From Tanypteryx hageni (lineage: Eukaryota; Arthropoda; Insecta; Odonata; Petaluridae), in NCBI GenBank assembly GCA_028673005.1, contig CM054116.1, forward strand, positions 147,495,173-147,559,172: a stretch of DNA of 64,000 nucleotides. Reading direction: 5' to 3'. A model generated the notes under the pieces. That model had not been told where the DNA came from. It did not search any database and saw only the letters and a program-made list of their open reading frames with translations. Shown here piece by piece: positions 43,563 to 54,065 of this stretch. Both the position numbers and the translations under genes were made by a program. The first letter of the stretch is position 1. Every line of letters begins with the position of its first letter.

Positions 43563-45430
43563 TACCCTTAATAGTTCCATTATCTATCACTAGCTGCTTA
43601 TTGCAGCGTTGCTTGTAGCATCAATGAAATATCTCTTTCTTCCGCCCGGCATGGTAAATTAATTAATTTTGATGGAAATCATGAATATGGGTGGGTTTAT
43701 TTTTAGAAATATTTTCCAAAATACTAAAGAGCCTCCTGGTGGATAACATTTCAACTATCTCCGACAGTCTCGCATTTAAGGTTATACCACTTCCTAGTAC
43801 GGTCTAGAGATAGTAAAATCGCACGAGAATAACACTTTCTATCAAAACCTTCTTTTCAAATTAGCTGTTTCAACAATTGCTTATATTAGATACTCGTACT
43901 TTTTTAATTTTAATGTTTTAGGCGATATTTGCAACCAAAATAGGAACTATAAACACTTTAAATAAAATGTCAATAACGTAGTGAACAGGCCATGGATCAG
44001 CGTTGTCCAATAACCATTCGGGGCCAAAAGGAAACGGTATATTGTTATACACCAACCTCCTATGAAAAAGGTGCGGTGAGCGAGCATAGGTTTCCCGCAT
44101 TCCCAAGAGACTTCAACTGACTCAACGCGTAAAATTCCTTAAGTGAAAAACTCGCGGATCCTGCCAAAATTAGGAGCAGGAGTACTAGAACCATAGTGGG
44201 TAAAATGTCGCAATGGGGTGACCCGGGACCTTCGCATATGATAGATGTGAAATGTCATCGTTTTTCTGACACACTGACAAAACTCACTTAATATATAGAC
44301 TACCTGCTTCTTGCAGCGTTGCTTGCAGCATCAATAAGATATGTGCTTACTTTCACCTGACATGGTAAATTAATGCAATGGGTGGGTGTATTTTTATAAA
44401 TGTATTCCAAAATTCTAAAGAGTCACTTGGAGATCTTTTCAACTATTTCCGACGGTCCCACATTTAAAGTTGCACCTGTTCCATGTTCAGCCATGAGATG
44501 AGAGTAATAGAAAGATGCACGGCATAAAAATTCTCTATGAAAATTTTCTGCTCAAATTATGTTTTGCGACAAATACTGCTATTAGATATTCATACTTTTT
44601 TTATTTTAATGTTTTTACGACATTAATGTAATGCAATGGATATCAAGAATGTGGATGATATAATTTTTTTAAATGCATGTCAAAATACTAGAGTGCCACC
44701 TGGTGGAGAACCCTTAAACTATCCCCGACGGCCCCGCATTTAAGGTTATATCAGTTACATGTACTGCCAATAGATGGTAGCACGGTAAAATTGCACGACA
44801 ACAATATCTTCTATCAAAACCTTCTTTTCAAATTAGCTGTTTCAACAATTGCTTATATTAGATACTCGTAGTTTTTTAATTTAAATGTTTTAGGTGATAT
44901 TTGTACCAAAAATAGAAGTATAAATACTTTTAGTGAAATGTCAATAACGTAGTTACAGGCCGTGGATCAGTGTTGTCCAATAACCATATGGGGACAAAAT
45001 ATGAATGTAAATTGTCAGGGGTGCCGGTGGTGTAGTGGTTAGGACGCTGACTGCTACTCGCCAGCAGCTTGAAAAGGCAGCGGGTATGAATCCTGCGCAA
45101 GTAGGATTTTTCCAAGGTCGCCCGGCCCCCTGTTTGTGTGGTTTGAGGAGACCGCGCAAACTCAGCTTTTCCGTCCTTCGGAAGGGACGTTAAACCGTTG
45201 GCCCCCCTGGTGTTCTTCGTAAGAGCAGGCAAATGCTGGCACCGGGTTTCCCTCCTTTCTTCCCCGGCTATTCATTGCACTGCCTCTGAGATACCCACTG
45301 TGTGTAGGACAGAGGCGAATCGGCTGGGCACTCAAACTCAAACTGTAAATTGTCACCTGAGGACTTCGCATATGATAGATGTGAAGTGTTATCAGTCTAT
45401 TCTGACACACTGACAAAACGTATTTAATAT
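43563..45430. repeat. Three diverged tandem copies of a ~700-bp unit
   Basis: Shared blocks recur in order. GCAGCGTTGCTTG(T/C)AGCATCAAT occurs at 43603 and 44314. TCAACTAT or TTAAACTAT followed by CCCCGACGGCCCCGCAT-like sequence occurs near 43750, 44440 and 44715. GCTTATATTAGATACTCGTA occurs at 43879 and 44850, and GACCTTCGCATATGATAGATGTGAA-like sequence at 44228 and 45362. The third copy is interrupted by a SINE. Two copies end in ATATATAGA sequences like those of the Helitron family next door. Confidence 0.75.
45018..45343 (+). mobile_element. tRNA-derived SINE with 12-bp target duplication
   Basis: The head reads GGGGTGCCGGTGGTGTAGTG with a box A-like TGGTGTAGTGGTTAGG. Box B-like GGTATGAATCC follows at 45083, at roughly tRNA spacing but with an insertion, so this is not a tRNA gene. 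The body continues about 240 bp and ends in a short (CTCAAA)2 tail. TGTAAATTGTCA flanks it on both sides (45006-45017 and 45344-45355), a perfect duplication showing target-primed insertion. It probably uses a LINE partner for movement. Confidence 0.9.
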
Positions 45431-45516
45431 ATAGATTATATATAGACTCTCCTTACTAAGTGTCATATCTATACTATATTTACGCTTCTTACTTATGATG
45501 TCATTATTAATATATA

Positions 45517-46852
45517 CGAGTTGTCGGTGCTTGCATATTGTAAGCGCTTAAAAAATCACCATACACCAAGATCTAAACTAATAAATAAACCAACGTGATC
45601 TCCAGGGCAACAGCACTTCAGCCACATGGAGCCTGTATGTATTAAATAATAAATTCCATGAGTTCTAGCATTATAATTTTCCGCGATATTAAGGCAACTA
45701 TTCATAATTTACAAATTATAATAATATAATAATTTACAAGTTTTCGTATTTGAAGTTTCGGGACTCAGATCGCCTTGCATAAGCAATAAGAATAATTATC
45801 ATTAAGACGATACCCTCTACACTAAAATTATGGAAAAATTATGATATTTTGTGTTAAGATTATGGCATCATCATCCGTGCCTTTAGCATGTATTCGGATA
45901 AAAAATCGCGAAATAGGTATGACGCCATAATATTTAACAATTGAAATGATAAAATTTCGCGAAAAACTACGAAACAACATTAAAATATTATTCATGTTTT
46001 ACTAAATATCTTGCTCTAGTAGATGTAACGACGTCATCATAAGTTTCCGTCGTAGTTTAAAATAAATGGCATAACAATATATAAATAAGTCATTAATTTT
46101 CATTTTCCGCGAAATTAATGCATCTATCCGAAATTTCTAAATTCTCTGGCAATCGGTTCGCGTCAAGTTTTCGAATCTCCGGTTTCATGGCTTAGATCGC
46201 CGTTTCAGCAATAGCTATAATCATCATTAAGAAAATAACCTATATATCACACTAAAAATTAGGATATTTTGCGTGTTAGGATTATGGCGACATCATCCGT
46301 GCCTTTTAGTACATATCCGCATAAAAAAATTAATTTAAAATTATCACATGATCATATGTATACGTTGAGTGCTGAAATCAAATAGATTATAATGCAGCCC
46401 AACTAAGCATTAAATCAATGCTATTGTAGTATGGAAAGTCAATTCCCATTAAAAGCCATTGTAACCAACGCAATGGAAGTTGATATTTTCATTGCTGACA
46501 AAGGGAAAAATGTTCATAATTTTGTGATTAAAAACGAATTTTTACGCAAATTCAGCATGGATTTGAATTTCGTCTTCAAGAAGAATAAACTTCATTCTTT
46601 CATCCCAAGTATGGTGCATGTCGAGAATTTGTATCGTAATTGTAAATAATTTAAAAAAGCTATTTTATGTATCCCAGCACCGTTTTCAATGCTTTTCTTA
46701 AGGGTGTTTAAATTTGGAAATTGGGGTCGAAAATACCCCTTAAATATAACTTTTTCCAAAATTTTGGATTTTTTCAGAGGTTGCACCCAATGATCTATCT
46801 TCATGCCAAATTTAAACTCTATAGCAATTCTGGAAGTACCTTAGGTTTTATA

Positions 46853-46853
<1 letters not shown>
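45517..46853 (-). mobile_element. Helitron-family copy with hairpin end
   Basis: On the minus strand it runs from about 46853 to the hairpin-end block (45601-45517). That block includes TTTAGATCTTGGTGTATGGT and GCAAGCACCGACAACTCGTA. It parallels the plus-strand copy at 16601-17430. Two direct ~125-bp units inside (about 45785 and 46205, sharing ATCATTAAGA and CATCATCCGTGCCTTT) indicate internal duplication. Non-coding; related to the helicase fragment at 49.3 kb. Confidence 0.6.

Positions 46854-46935
<82 letters not shown>
46854..46935 (+). repeat. (AT)n microsatellite
   Basis: About 80 bp of uninterrupted AT dinucleotides, between the Helitron copy and the Penelope-type inverted repeat. 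Confidence 0.97.
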
Positions 46936-46937
<2 letters not shown>

Positions 46938-47252
46938 TGTCAACAAGGTGTTGGGATGAGGAAACCCAGTGAGCACTCACCAATCAGACGACTTCAGGTT
47001 GGCGAGGCCCCGGGGATGTCGAAGCGATACACGTAAAATAACACAAAAACACAGAAACATCACAAACGTAGAAGTTCTCTCTCTGTAGCTGAAGAAGGAG
47101 TAGTTCCGAAAGCTTCTACGTTTGTGATGTTTCTGTGTTTTTGTGTTATTTTACGTGTGTCGCTTCGACATCCCCGGGGCCTCGCCAACCTGAAGTCGTC
47201 TGATTGGTGAGTGCTCACTGGGTTTCCTCATCCCAACACCTTCTTGACATCC
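46936..47252. mobile_element. Penelope-type inverted repeat centred on a hammerhead motif
   Basis: Arms 46936-47074 and 47113-47252 are about 139 bp each and nearly perfect reverse complements. Both contain GTGTTGGGATGAGGAAACCC and GCGAGGCCCCGGGGATGTCG. The loop 47075-47112 carries CTGAAGA (47089-47095), GGA-GTAGT-TCC, and GAAA (47108-47111). GTAG before the core pairs with CTAC at 47116-47119. This fits a CUGANGA...GAAA hammerhead. One half-copy (about 165 bp) recurs at 47670-47845, and a diverged inverse piece at 47885-47955. Assignment to Penelope-like elements is by analogy with 30.5 kb. Confidence 0.65.
47085..47121 (+). ncRNA. Hammerhead-ribozyme motif (copy 1)
   Basis: GTAG, CTGAAGA, AGGAGTAGTTCC (stem II of three pairs), GAAA, palindromic AAGCTT overlapping it, then CTAC closing stem I. 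All conserved core positions of CUGANGA and GAAA are present. Stem III is very short and palindromic, which in Penelope elements is linked to dimer-type cleavage. Confidence 0.6.
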
Positions 47253-47640
47253 ATATATCTATTTTACCTTTCCTTTTCCGTAAGTTGTTTTATATATATA
47301 TACACGGTCCTTTCTCTATCGCCTTCCGGATCTTTGTAATAGTTTGCTGAAGCGCTTCCCTGACAATGACCTCTTCACTAAGTCTACTAACTTCCAATTT
47401 AAACCGAATATTTGATTTGTTTGGTTGCCTATTTTCCTTCCCCTTTCTTCCGATTTGTTTGTCTTTCTATTTGCTCCTTACCCTGATTTCGTGTGATTGG
47501 TGTACTATGTATGTTTTCTGTGTATTTATTGCTAGAGTATTAGTTATTTTGTTTAATAGTTTTATTCTTGTTACTTCGTTGTTATGTGTCCAATGTAATT
47601 GGCATTGTGCTGTTTTTTTCAAATAAATAAATAAATTACA
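47253..47640 (+). pseudogene. LINE 3' end with (AAAT)n tail
   Basis: From about 47335 the sequence reads as the last residues of a LINE ORF2 followed by its 3' UTR. It ends CCAATGTAATTGGCATTGTG, CTGTTTTTTTC and (AAAT)n at 47622-47636. The same ending, CCAATGTAATTGGGCCATTG and CTGTTTTTG with AAAT repeats, closes the LINE at 58.1-60.5 kb. Thus both belong to one family. This copy is 5'-truncated to about 300 bp. Confidence 0.75.
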
Positions 47641-47845
47641 TTATATATATATATATATATATATATCAGTTCTGTAGCTGAAGAAGGAGTAGTTCCGAAA
47701 GCTTCTACGTTTGTGATGTTTCTGTGTTTTAGTGTTCTTTTACGTGTGTCGCTTCGACATCCCCGGGACCTCGCCAACCTGAAGTCGTCTGATTGGTGAG
47801 TTTTCACTGGGTTTCCTCATCCCAACACCTTGATGACATCCATAT
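47641..47845 (+). mobile_element. (AT)n and single Penelope-type terminal repeat
   Basis: An (AT)13 run at 47642-47667 precedes a hammerhead motif copy: CTGAAGA at 47678-47684 and GAAA at 47697-47700, with GTAG/CTAC closing. The terminal repeat follows to CAACACCTTGATGACATCC at about 47842. It is about 90 percent identical by eye to the right arm of the inverted repeat at 46936-47252. Confidence 0.65.
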
Positions 47846-47974
47846 ATATATATATAAACTTAAGGAAAAGAAAAGGTAGTGATGAGGGTGGCAACAAGGT
47901 GTTGAAGAAAGCCCAGCGAACACTTACCAAGTTGAGGACCAAGTTGGCAGGCTGATATATATCATACGTAGTCT
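47846..47974 (-). repeat. Diverged inverse copy of the terminal repeat
   Basis: GGCAACAAGGTGTTG at 47890 and AGCCCAGCGAACACTTACCA match the left arm at 46940-46990 with many changes. Confidence 0.5.
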
Positions 47975-49135
47975 GTCCGTGAACTGGCCCGTGATTATTC
48001 GTGGTTCAACCCGGTTCTCCCTATACTCCTATTTTCCGCTGTCTTCATATCTTGATAACTCTCTTTCCCTTTCAAATCGTCTATCAGCTGAAACCTTTTC
48101 CTACCTCTTTCCCTTTTTCCATCTAGTTTTCCTTTTATCACATCTTGAATCATACTCTCTCTCAGGTAATGTCCAACCCAGTTTGCCTTCCTCTTTCTAA
48201 TAGTCTGTATAATCATTCGCTTCTCTCCTACTCTTCATAGCACTTCATCGTTTTTCATCCTGTCTGTCCATTTTATCTTCAGCATTCTCCTCCAAGTCCA
48301 AATTTCAAAGTTTTCCAAATATTTGATGTCGTTTTATGAACTTCTTGCTGATATCTTCCCTTATATTTCCCATAAGTAGGTGTTTCTTCCTTTTGAATGC
48401 CACGTTTGCTTTTCATATCCTAGTTCTGATCTCATCTGTACATTTTGCTTCTCTTGTTATAATGCTTCCAAGGTATTTATATTCTGAAACGTGTTCTAAA
48501 GGCTTTCCCCCAATACTTATGTTCAGATTTTCTACTTTGCCTGATATTCAAATGACCTTGGATTTTTCTGTATTTATTTACATACTGTATTTTCTACCTG
48601 TATATTACTAGTCTATTTATCATTTTCTGGAGTTCCTCTTCCTTTCTTGCTAGAAGTGCTTGATCATCCACATATTTTACTGTTCTTATAATCCTTCCTC
48701 CAGTTTTGAAATTTCCTGTGCCTTCTAACGCTTCTTGCATTACACTTTCTCCATATATATTGAATAGGGTCGGCGATAGGCAGCAGCCCTATCTTACTCC
48801 TCTACCAATATTTACTCTGCAGGTATCCGCTTTCTTCAACCTGACCTTTACAACTTGATTCACACATAGATTCTTGATCATCTCCTGTCTTTCCAGTCTA
48901 CACCTATATCCTTTAATATCTTCATCAACATTACCCAATTTACTCTATTAAAGGCCTTCTGCCATTCAACGAAACATGCACAGATATCCTGACTGTACTC
49001 TATTGCCCTTTTTGATATGATTCTATCTACCCCTATAGCATCTCTAGTTCCTAGTCCTTTTCTGAAACCGAATTGATCTTCCCCTAGTATTTATTCTGCC
49101 TTTTTCTCCAGCCTTTTATTAAGAATCCTCGTGAT
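47975..49135 (-). pseudogene. RTE-like LINE reverse transcriptase, degenerate
   Basis: On the minus strand the only long frame (48216-47995) reads RKANWVGHYLRESMIQDVIK and LDGKRERGRKRFQLIDDLK. This is the C-terminal part of RTE-type ORF2 found in the plus-strand copy at 51833-52774. Upstream, stop-filled frames continue with short matches (DQFGFRKG-like near 49060 and GKAFRT near 48490) up to about 49135. The copy is much older than that at 52 kb. Confidence 0.7.
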
Positions 49136-49505
49136 GCTCTTTGAAGTGTGTGACAGATTATAATGCAGTCTAAGCATTAAATCAATGCTCTTGTAGTATG
49201 GAAAATCAATTCCCATTGAAAGGAATGGTAGTCATTGGTATGGTTGTTAATATATTTTATTGTTGAAAACCGAAAAAAATTCCTATAATTTTATGATTAA
49301 AATCAAACTTTTATTCAAATTTCCATGTGTAAACCAGGGTTCAGGCATAAAAATTCCAACTTTGGCTAAGGTTTGGCCTTGCAATTTATGTATTGTCATG
49401 ACATAAGACAGTTTGATCCCAAATTGTCTGCAATGCATGTTAAAAGGAATTGCTGGATCATTTGGTGTGTCAATTTTTAGATGTGGGATAAAATGAATAA
49501 TTCCA
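49136..49505 (-). pseudogene. Helitron helicase C-terminal fragment and 3' region
   Basis: Minus-strand codons at 49505-49323 read FIPHLKIDTPNDPAIPFNMH, then CRQFGIKLSYVMTIHKLQGQ and TLAKVGIFMPEPWFTHG. FKR-QFPI-L-AMTI-K-QGQ(T/S)L is the conserved C-terminal helicase motif of the Pif1-type Rep/helicase in Helitrons. The sequence downstream (49322-49136) matches the repeat family at 16850-17050 and 46380-46500, and so identifies that family as Helitron-derived. Rep nuclease and the rest of the helicase are absent. The frame is open in the short piece left. Confidence 0.85.
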
Positions 49506-50174
49506 GCATAGAAACAGTAATGATTTCAAATAATTAATTTAATTATTTGTCACATTTAATTAATCAATCACTGATCATTCTCTCTCACATTTTCCAATCA
49601 TAACCCACGTTACGTGACTCTTATTAACATTAAATTATGGTACTTTCGGTTCTTGAGTTAAATCATAACGTTCTCTTTCAGATTCCATGAACTTGATTGT
49701 ATTGTAACTGTAATTGGAATAAAATTGAAATTAAATATAGATATCGATAACCAAATGAAACTTATACACAGCTTCTATATTAATTTCATTTAACATTACA
49801 ATGTAAGACTTTCATTTAAATACTAACTAAAATTAATATAGCGTGTTTATACATTGAAGCTTTCTGTACTTTATGATGTATTAAAGAAATTCTGATTTTA
49901 ATTATTACTGATACATAAGTGAAGCTTCAATGTGTAAACTGTTAAATGAAGAGAATATGAAAGTTTATTTACTAACTATATACTGTTGTTAGTAACCATA
50001 CAAAAATATGCATTTATAAGCTGAACACGACTTCTATTAGTTATAAAGTATTCCGCCATGTTAGAGCTCTCCACTGTTACTGTATACCCTCTACAGAAGG
50101 TTTTGAAAACTACATAACTGTGCTTGGCAAGTGTCACCTCACCTTGTACAATATAATCGAGATATCCTATATAT
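49506..50174. other. AT-rich DNA
   Basis: No feature recognised. Confidence 0.45.
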
Positions 50175-50806
50175 AATGATAATCACAATAATATTTATTT
50201 ACCATCAAATTTACATGGCAAGTCAAGAATAATACAAGAGTTATTTACAACAACGCATAAAATATTAAGACAAAGCAGTATACAAGAGTCGTACAGAACT
50301 TACATAGAGAAGAGAAAACATGATCATCACATAGTCAGTTGAGTTTGTGCTACTTAAATAGGTATGTTATATGTAAATTAATACTCAGGCAAATGGATTT
50401 TTTTGCACATAAATTCATTTAAATCATAATATGCTTTTTGTAACAGGGTTGATTTAATTTCATTTTTATACTTAATAATGTCTGGAATTCTACTGATCTT
50501 AGAATGTTTATATAGAATATTTTTAGTCCTGCATATGGTATACTTCTTTCAAAGGAGGTTGTTTTATGCTCTATTAAGTTAAATTGGCTATTGTGCAGAT
50601 GATTGAATTTGTAATTGTTGTAAATTAGTGGGTATTGTTTAACAAATAATAATACCTCCAAAATGTAAAGAGAAGCACAGTCAGTATTTTTCAGAGATAA
50701 AATATGGCTTGCAGCTTCCTTTTAAGGTAAGATGGTTGAGTGCCCTTATGGTGGATTTCTGTAGCATAAGTACTCTGTTTATATGTGATTTGGTAGCCCC
50801 AGAAGA

Positions 50807-51770
50807 TTATACCATACTGTAGAATACTTTGAAAGTGTCCATAGTAAGCAACCTTAGCAGCTTTTTTGAGCAGGTCTCATTTATTACCCAGACAACATAT
50901 GAGGCTTTTGCCAGTCTTTTATAAATGGTTTTTATGTGTGTAATCCAATTAAGGTTTTCATCAATGATGAGTCCAACATATTTTGCAGTATTCAACAATT
51001 CATAGGAAGTTGGAGAATAGTATTCCGAGTAGTAGTCAGTCTGAAGTGGATTATTTTTGTCTTGTGTCATTTAAAATTAAGTCATTTCCTGCAAACCAAG
51101 TTACTTAGTTTCTAGTGATATTCATTACTTGGGAAAGTAGCAGAACTGAGATTGTCAGATTCGATGACTAGAGTGGTATCATCTGCAAAGAGTGTGCAGT
51201 ATGTCCCCTTGCAGTGATCTAGATAGTCATTGGTGTATATTGCATATAATATGGGTCCTAAAACAGAACCTTGTGGAACTCCTTCTAAGACCCCAGTGAA
51301 AGAAGATTTAACTACTCCATATTAGTTTCTTATATATACTTCTTGCTTGCAATTATTCAGAAAGGACTAAAAAAGACGGTGTGAGACCTGTAATGCCATG
51401 ATTCTAGTTTTTTTAGTAATTTTTTGTGATTGACACAATCAAAACCCTTACTCAAATCAAGGAAAATTCCTATTGGTATTTTATCATTGTTCAGGATTTT
51501 ATGTATATGATTAAGGACATCAAATATTGTGGTTTTTGTGGATTTGTATTTGCGAAATCCATGCTGATATTTAGTAAGTAAGCTATTCTTTTCTAGATAG
51601 TTTACAAGTCTTAATTTCTCAAATGTTTTTGATAGCACAGGTAAAATTGAAATGGGTCTATAATTGTTTGCATCCTTAGGGTTTCCACTTTTTAAGATTG
51701 GTATTATCTTACTTAGTTTTAGCTCCGATTGAAAAGTTCCTTCCATGCAACATTTTGAAAGGACATGCAT
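50807..51770 (-). pseudogene. CR1/Jockey-type reverse transcriptase
   Basis: The frame 51770-51357 reads GTFQSELKLSKIIPILKSGN, NNYRPISILPVLSKTFEKL, LLTKYQHGFRKYKSTKTTIF and GIFLDLSKGFDCVNHKKLL, covering motifs 1 to 3 (LDLSKGFD in place of the usual LDLSKAFD). Motif 4-5 follows in broken frame, with GSVLGPIL-like and FADDTT-like pieces on the minus strand around 51290-51170. The frame 51070-50807 gives TAKYVGLIIDENLNWITHI and the thumb region. At least two frame breaks. Confidence 0.85.
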
Positions 51771-51832
51771 TAAGAGTTTAATTATATAGAGTACAGTTGC
51801 TTTTATTATTTCTGCATTTAAATCACAGATGT

Positions 51833-52774
51833 CAAAAGAGGGAGAATTTTTTAGACCTGTTATAACTGTAAGGACCTACTTTTCTGTTATATCTTCAAAA
51901 TTCGAGATTGGGAGAGGAGCTAGACAGGGCTGCTGTTTGTCACCAGCCCTGTTTAACACCTATACTGAAGAAATGATAAAGGAATGTTGGAAGACGAGCA
52001 CAGGAGTAAGCATTGGAGGAAGAATTACATCATCAATTAGGTTTGCTGATTACATGATACTGTTTGCTGAGAGGACGGAAGAATTTGAGGCAGATTCTAC
52101 AGAATCTGGTAAGCATGGAAAACAGATATGGGTTGAGAATAAATGGAAAGAAAACGAAAGTAATGAGAATAGGAGGTGAGGAAAGGATGGAAGTGCAGTT
52201 GAGGGGGGAGAGGATAGAGCAGGTGGAACAGTACAGGTATCTTGGTACGTTGTTGACAGAGGACTGGAAATGTGAGAAGGAAATTAAGATGAGAATAGGT
52301 TTGGCAAAGGAAGCGTTCAATAGAAAAAGGAAGCTATTTAACAGCAAGATGGATTTGGGATTGAGGAAGAGATTGGTAGTGTTATGTTTGGAGTATGATG
52401 CTATATGGGTTGGAGACATGGACATTGAAGAAGAGAGACAGGGAGAGGGTGGAAGCATTTGAAATGTGGGTGCGGAGGAGGATGCTGAAGGTTAAATGGA
52501 CTGACAGGATTACAAATGTGGAAGTGCTAAGAAGAGTACAAGAGGAAAGGAGTTTGATGGACACGATATTGACTAGGAAAAAGAAATGGATAAGACATGT
52601 TTTGAGAAGAGAGGAATTACTAAAGGATGTTATCGAAGGAACAGTGGAGGGAAGAAAGAAAAGAGGAAAAAGAAGAATTAAAATGTTGGATATTCTAAGG
52701 GAGGGAAGAGGGTATGGGGAGATGAAGAGAAGGGCACAGGATAGAAAAAGGTGGAGGAGGAGCACCTGAACCTG
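51833..52774 (+). pseudogene. RTE-like LINE reverse transcriptase, 5'-truncated
   Basis: Three frames in order. RQGCCLSPALFNTYTEEMIK and SIRFADYMILFAE carry the catalytic motif, where the usual FADD is FADY. Then LRINGKKTKVMRIGGEE and YLGTLLTEDWKCEKEIKMRI follow. Last are MLYGLETWTLKKRDRERVEA and FEMWVRRRMLKVKWTDRITN. Frameshifts near 52100 and 52420. CAGATGT occurs at 51826-51832 and 52775-52781, directly outside, as a likely target duplication. It is inserted in a CR1/Jockey LINE of opposite orientation. Confidence 0.85.
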
Positions 52775-52796
52775 CAGATGTGCAGAACACTATTTA

Positions 52797-53313
52797 TTAT
52801 TTATCTTCAAAAAACATTGAATTTGGCACTGGCAAAATCTGGAGAGAGGCTATATTTTTTGTTAGGTCATTTTTTAATAATTTTACTATGTTTTGAAAAT
52901 GTTTGCTAAAATTTTTGGCAATCAGCTTGGGATCCTTTATGATTTTCCCAGAATTTAGTTCATCTAGTTTAGTTTTTTTAGTATGCTTGAACTGAGCATT
53001 TTTGTTAACCATATCCCAGGTAGTTTTAGTTTTATTTGTAGCATATGTGATTTGTGTTAAATAGAGATTTTTTTGTCTTTAACAGGTTGATGTAATTAGC
53101 TTTGGCTATCTTATAATTTATTTCCAGTTCCTGATTTGTTAAATCATTTTTATATTGTTGATACAGTATTTCACAAAAGTCTTTATATTCATAGCATTTT
53201 TGGTTTCTCCAACCAGTTGGTTTTGAGGGAGAGGTATAATGATTAACAAGTTGTAAGATAGTATTTACACATTCTAATAATATACAATGGAAGACTTTGA
53301 ATTTCTCATTCAC
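52797..53313 (-). pseudogene. LINE ORF2 linker region (same LINE)
   Basis: Frames 53313-53032 (KFKVFHCILLECVNTILQLV...) and 53012-52797 (KTKLDELNSGKIIKDPKLIA, NFSKHFQNI) are the segment between endonuclease and RT in CR1/Jockey LINEs. It includes the typical ...IANxFNxHFxNI motif. Broken by one frameshift at about 53020. Confidence 0.7.
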
Positions 53314-53548
53314 TGAATTAGACGAATACAGTTTTCTACTCTAAAACTGAAAGAAGTTTTTGGAGATTTTCCTGTCTATTTGGAGTTAGACTTGGTCTTT
53401 TTTTAGTAACGTTCTGTTATGTACACTTTGGTTAAATTCTATATCTAGAATAATTCCCAAATGGTCAGATTGATAGCTAAATGTGAGATGAGTCAAAAAT
53501 GGAGCATTCTGTTGTATAATCCCATTTTCAATACAAGTGGCAGCATTT

Positions 53549-54065
53549 CTACTTATCCTGGCGGGTTACAGACCAGCACAAACCATAAGTTAGTAGTAAA
53601 TCTTTAAATGCTAAAGTTTCTGCAGTGTCACATAAGAAATCGATATTAAAATCACCTCCTATTACAGAGGGTTTCAATGAGCATAATAGTCTTTTTACTA
53701 GGTTCTCAAATTTTTCCAAAAAAGTAATAAGATCACCTTTTGGGGATCTGTAAATGTAACATATTATGATAATGAATGGCTTATAAGTGATAATTGCAGC
53801 AATTGCAAAGTGAAATTCACAACTTAGGCAAGAGATTTCTGGAAAATTATAATGCCCAATTGTTTCATTTACAAAGATGACACAACCCCCATTAATTGAA
53901 TTACAGCAACTAAAATGATTTGCCAAAACATATTTATCAATCTTTAAGACTTCAATAGTCTCATTTGTTTGTCAGTGTACAGTGAAACAAAGTATATTAG
54001 GATTATCCATCATTTCAATTATGTTATATTTATTACCTAGACACTGAATATTTTGGAACAGTACA
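53549..54065 (-). pseudogene. LINE AP endonuclease domain (same LINE)
   Basis: From about 54060 the minus strand gives short pieces (NKYNIIEMMDNPNILCFTVH, then a stop, then QTNETIEV). The frame 53926-53549 follows with GGCVIFVNETIGHY, IICYIYRSPKGD and SVIGGDFNIDFL. The Y-RSP and GDFN motifs are those of the endonuclease/exonuclease/phosphatase fold. Disrupted by stops at about 53970. Confidence 0.8.

Larger units (their letters stand above)
50175..54065 (-). mobile_element. CR1/Jockey-type LINE split by an RTE insertion
   Basis: Minus strand: endonuclease (about 54065-53549), linker (53313-52797), reverse transcriptase (51770-51190), C-terminal region (51070-50810) and a 3' part reaching an AT-rich tail near 50180. 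Between linker and RT the RTE fragment 51833-52774 is inserted in the opposite orientation. Many frameshifts. No ORF1 found, so the copy is probably 5'-truncated. Confidence 0.8.

Noticed and set aside
45018..45100. tRNA gene
   Set aside because: Boxes A and B are present, but the spacing has an insertion, no cloverleaf can be closed, and a target duplication surrounds a longer unit, so it is a SINE.
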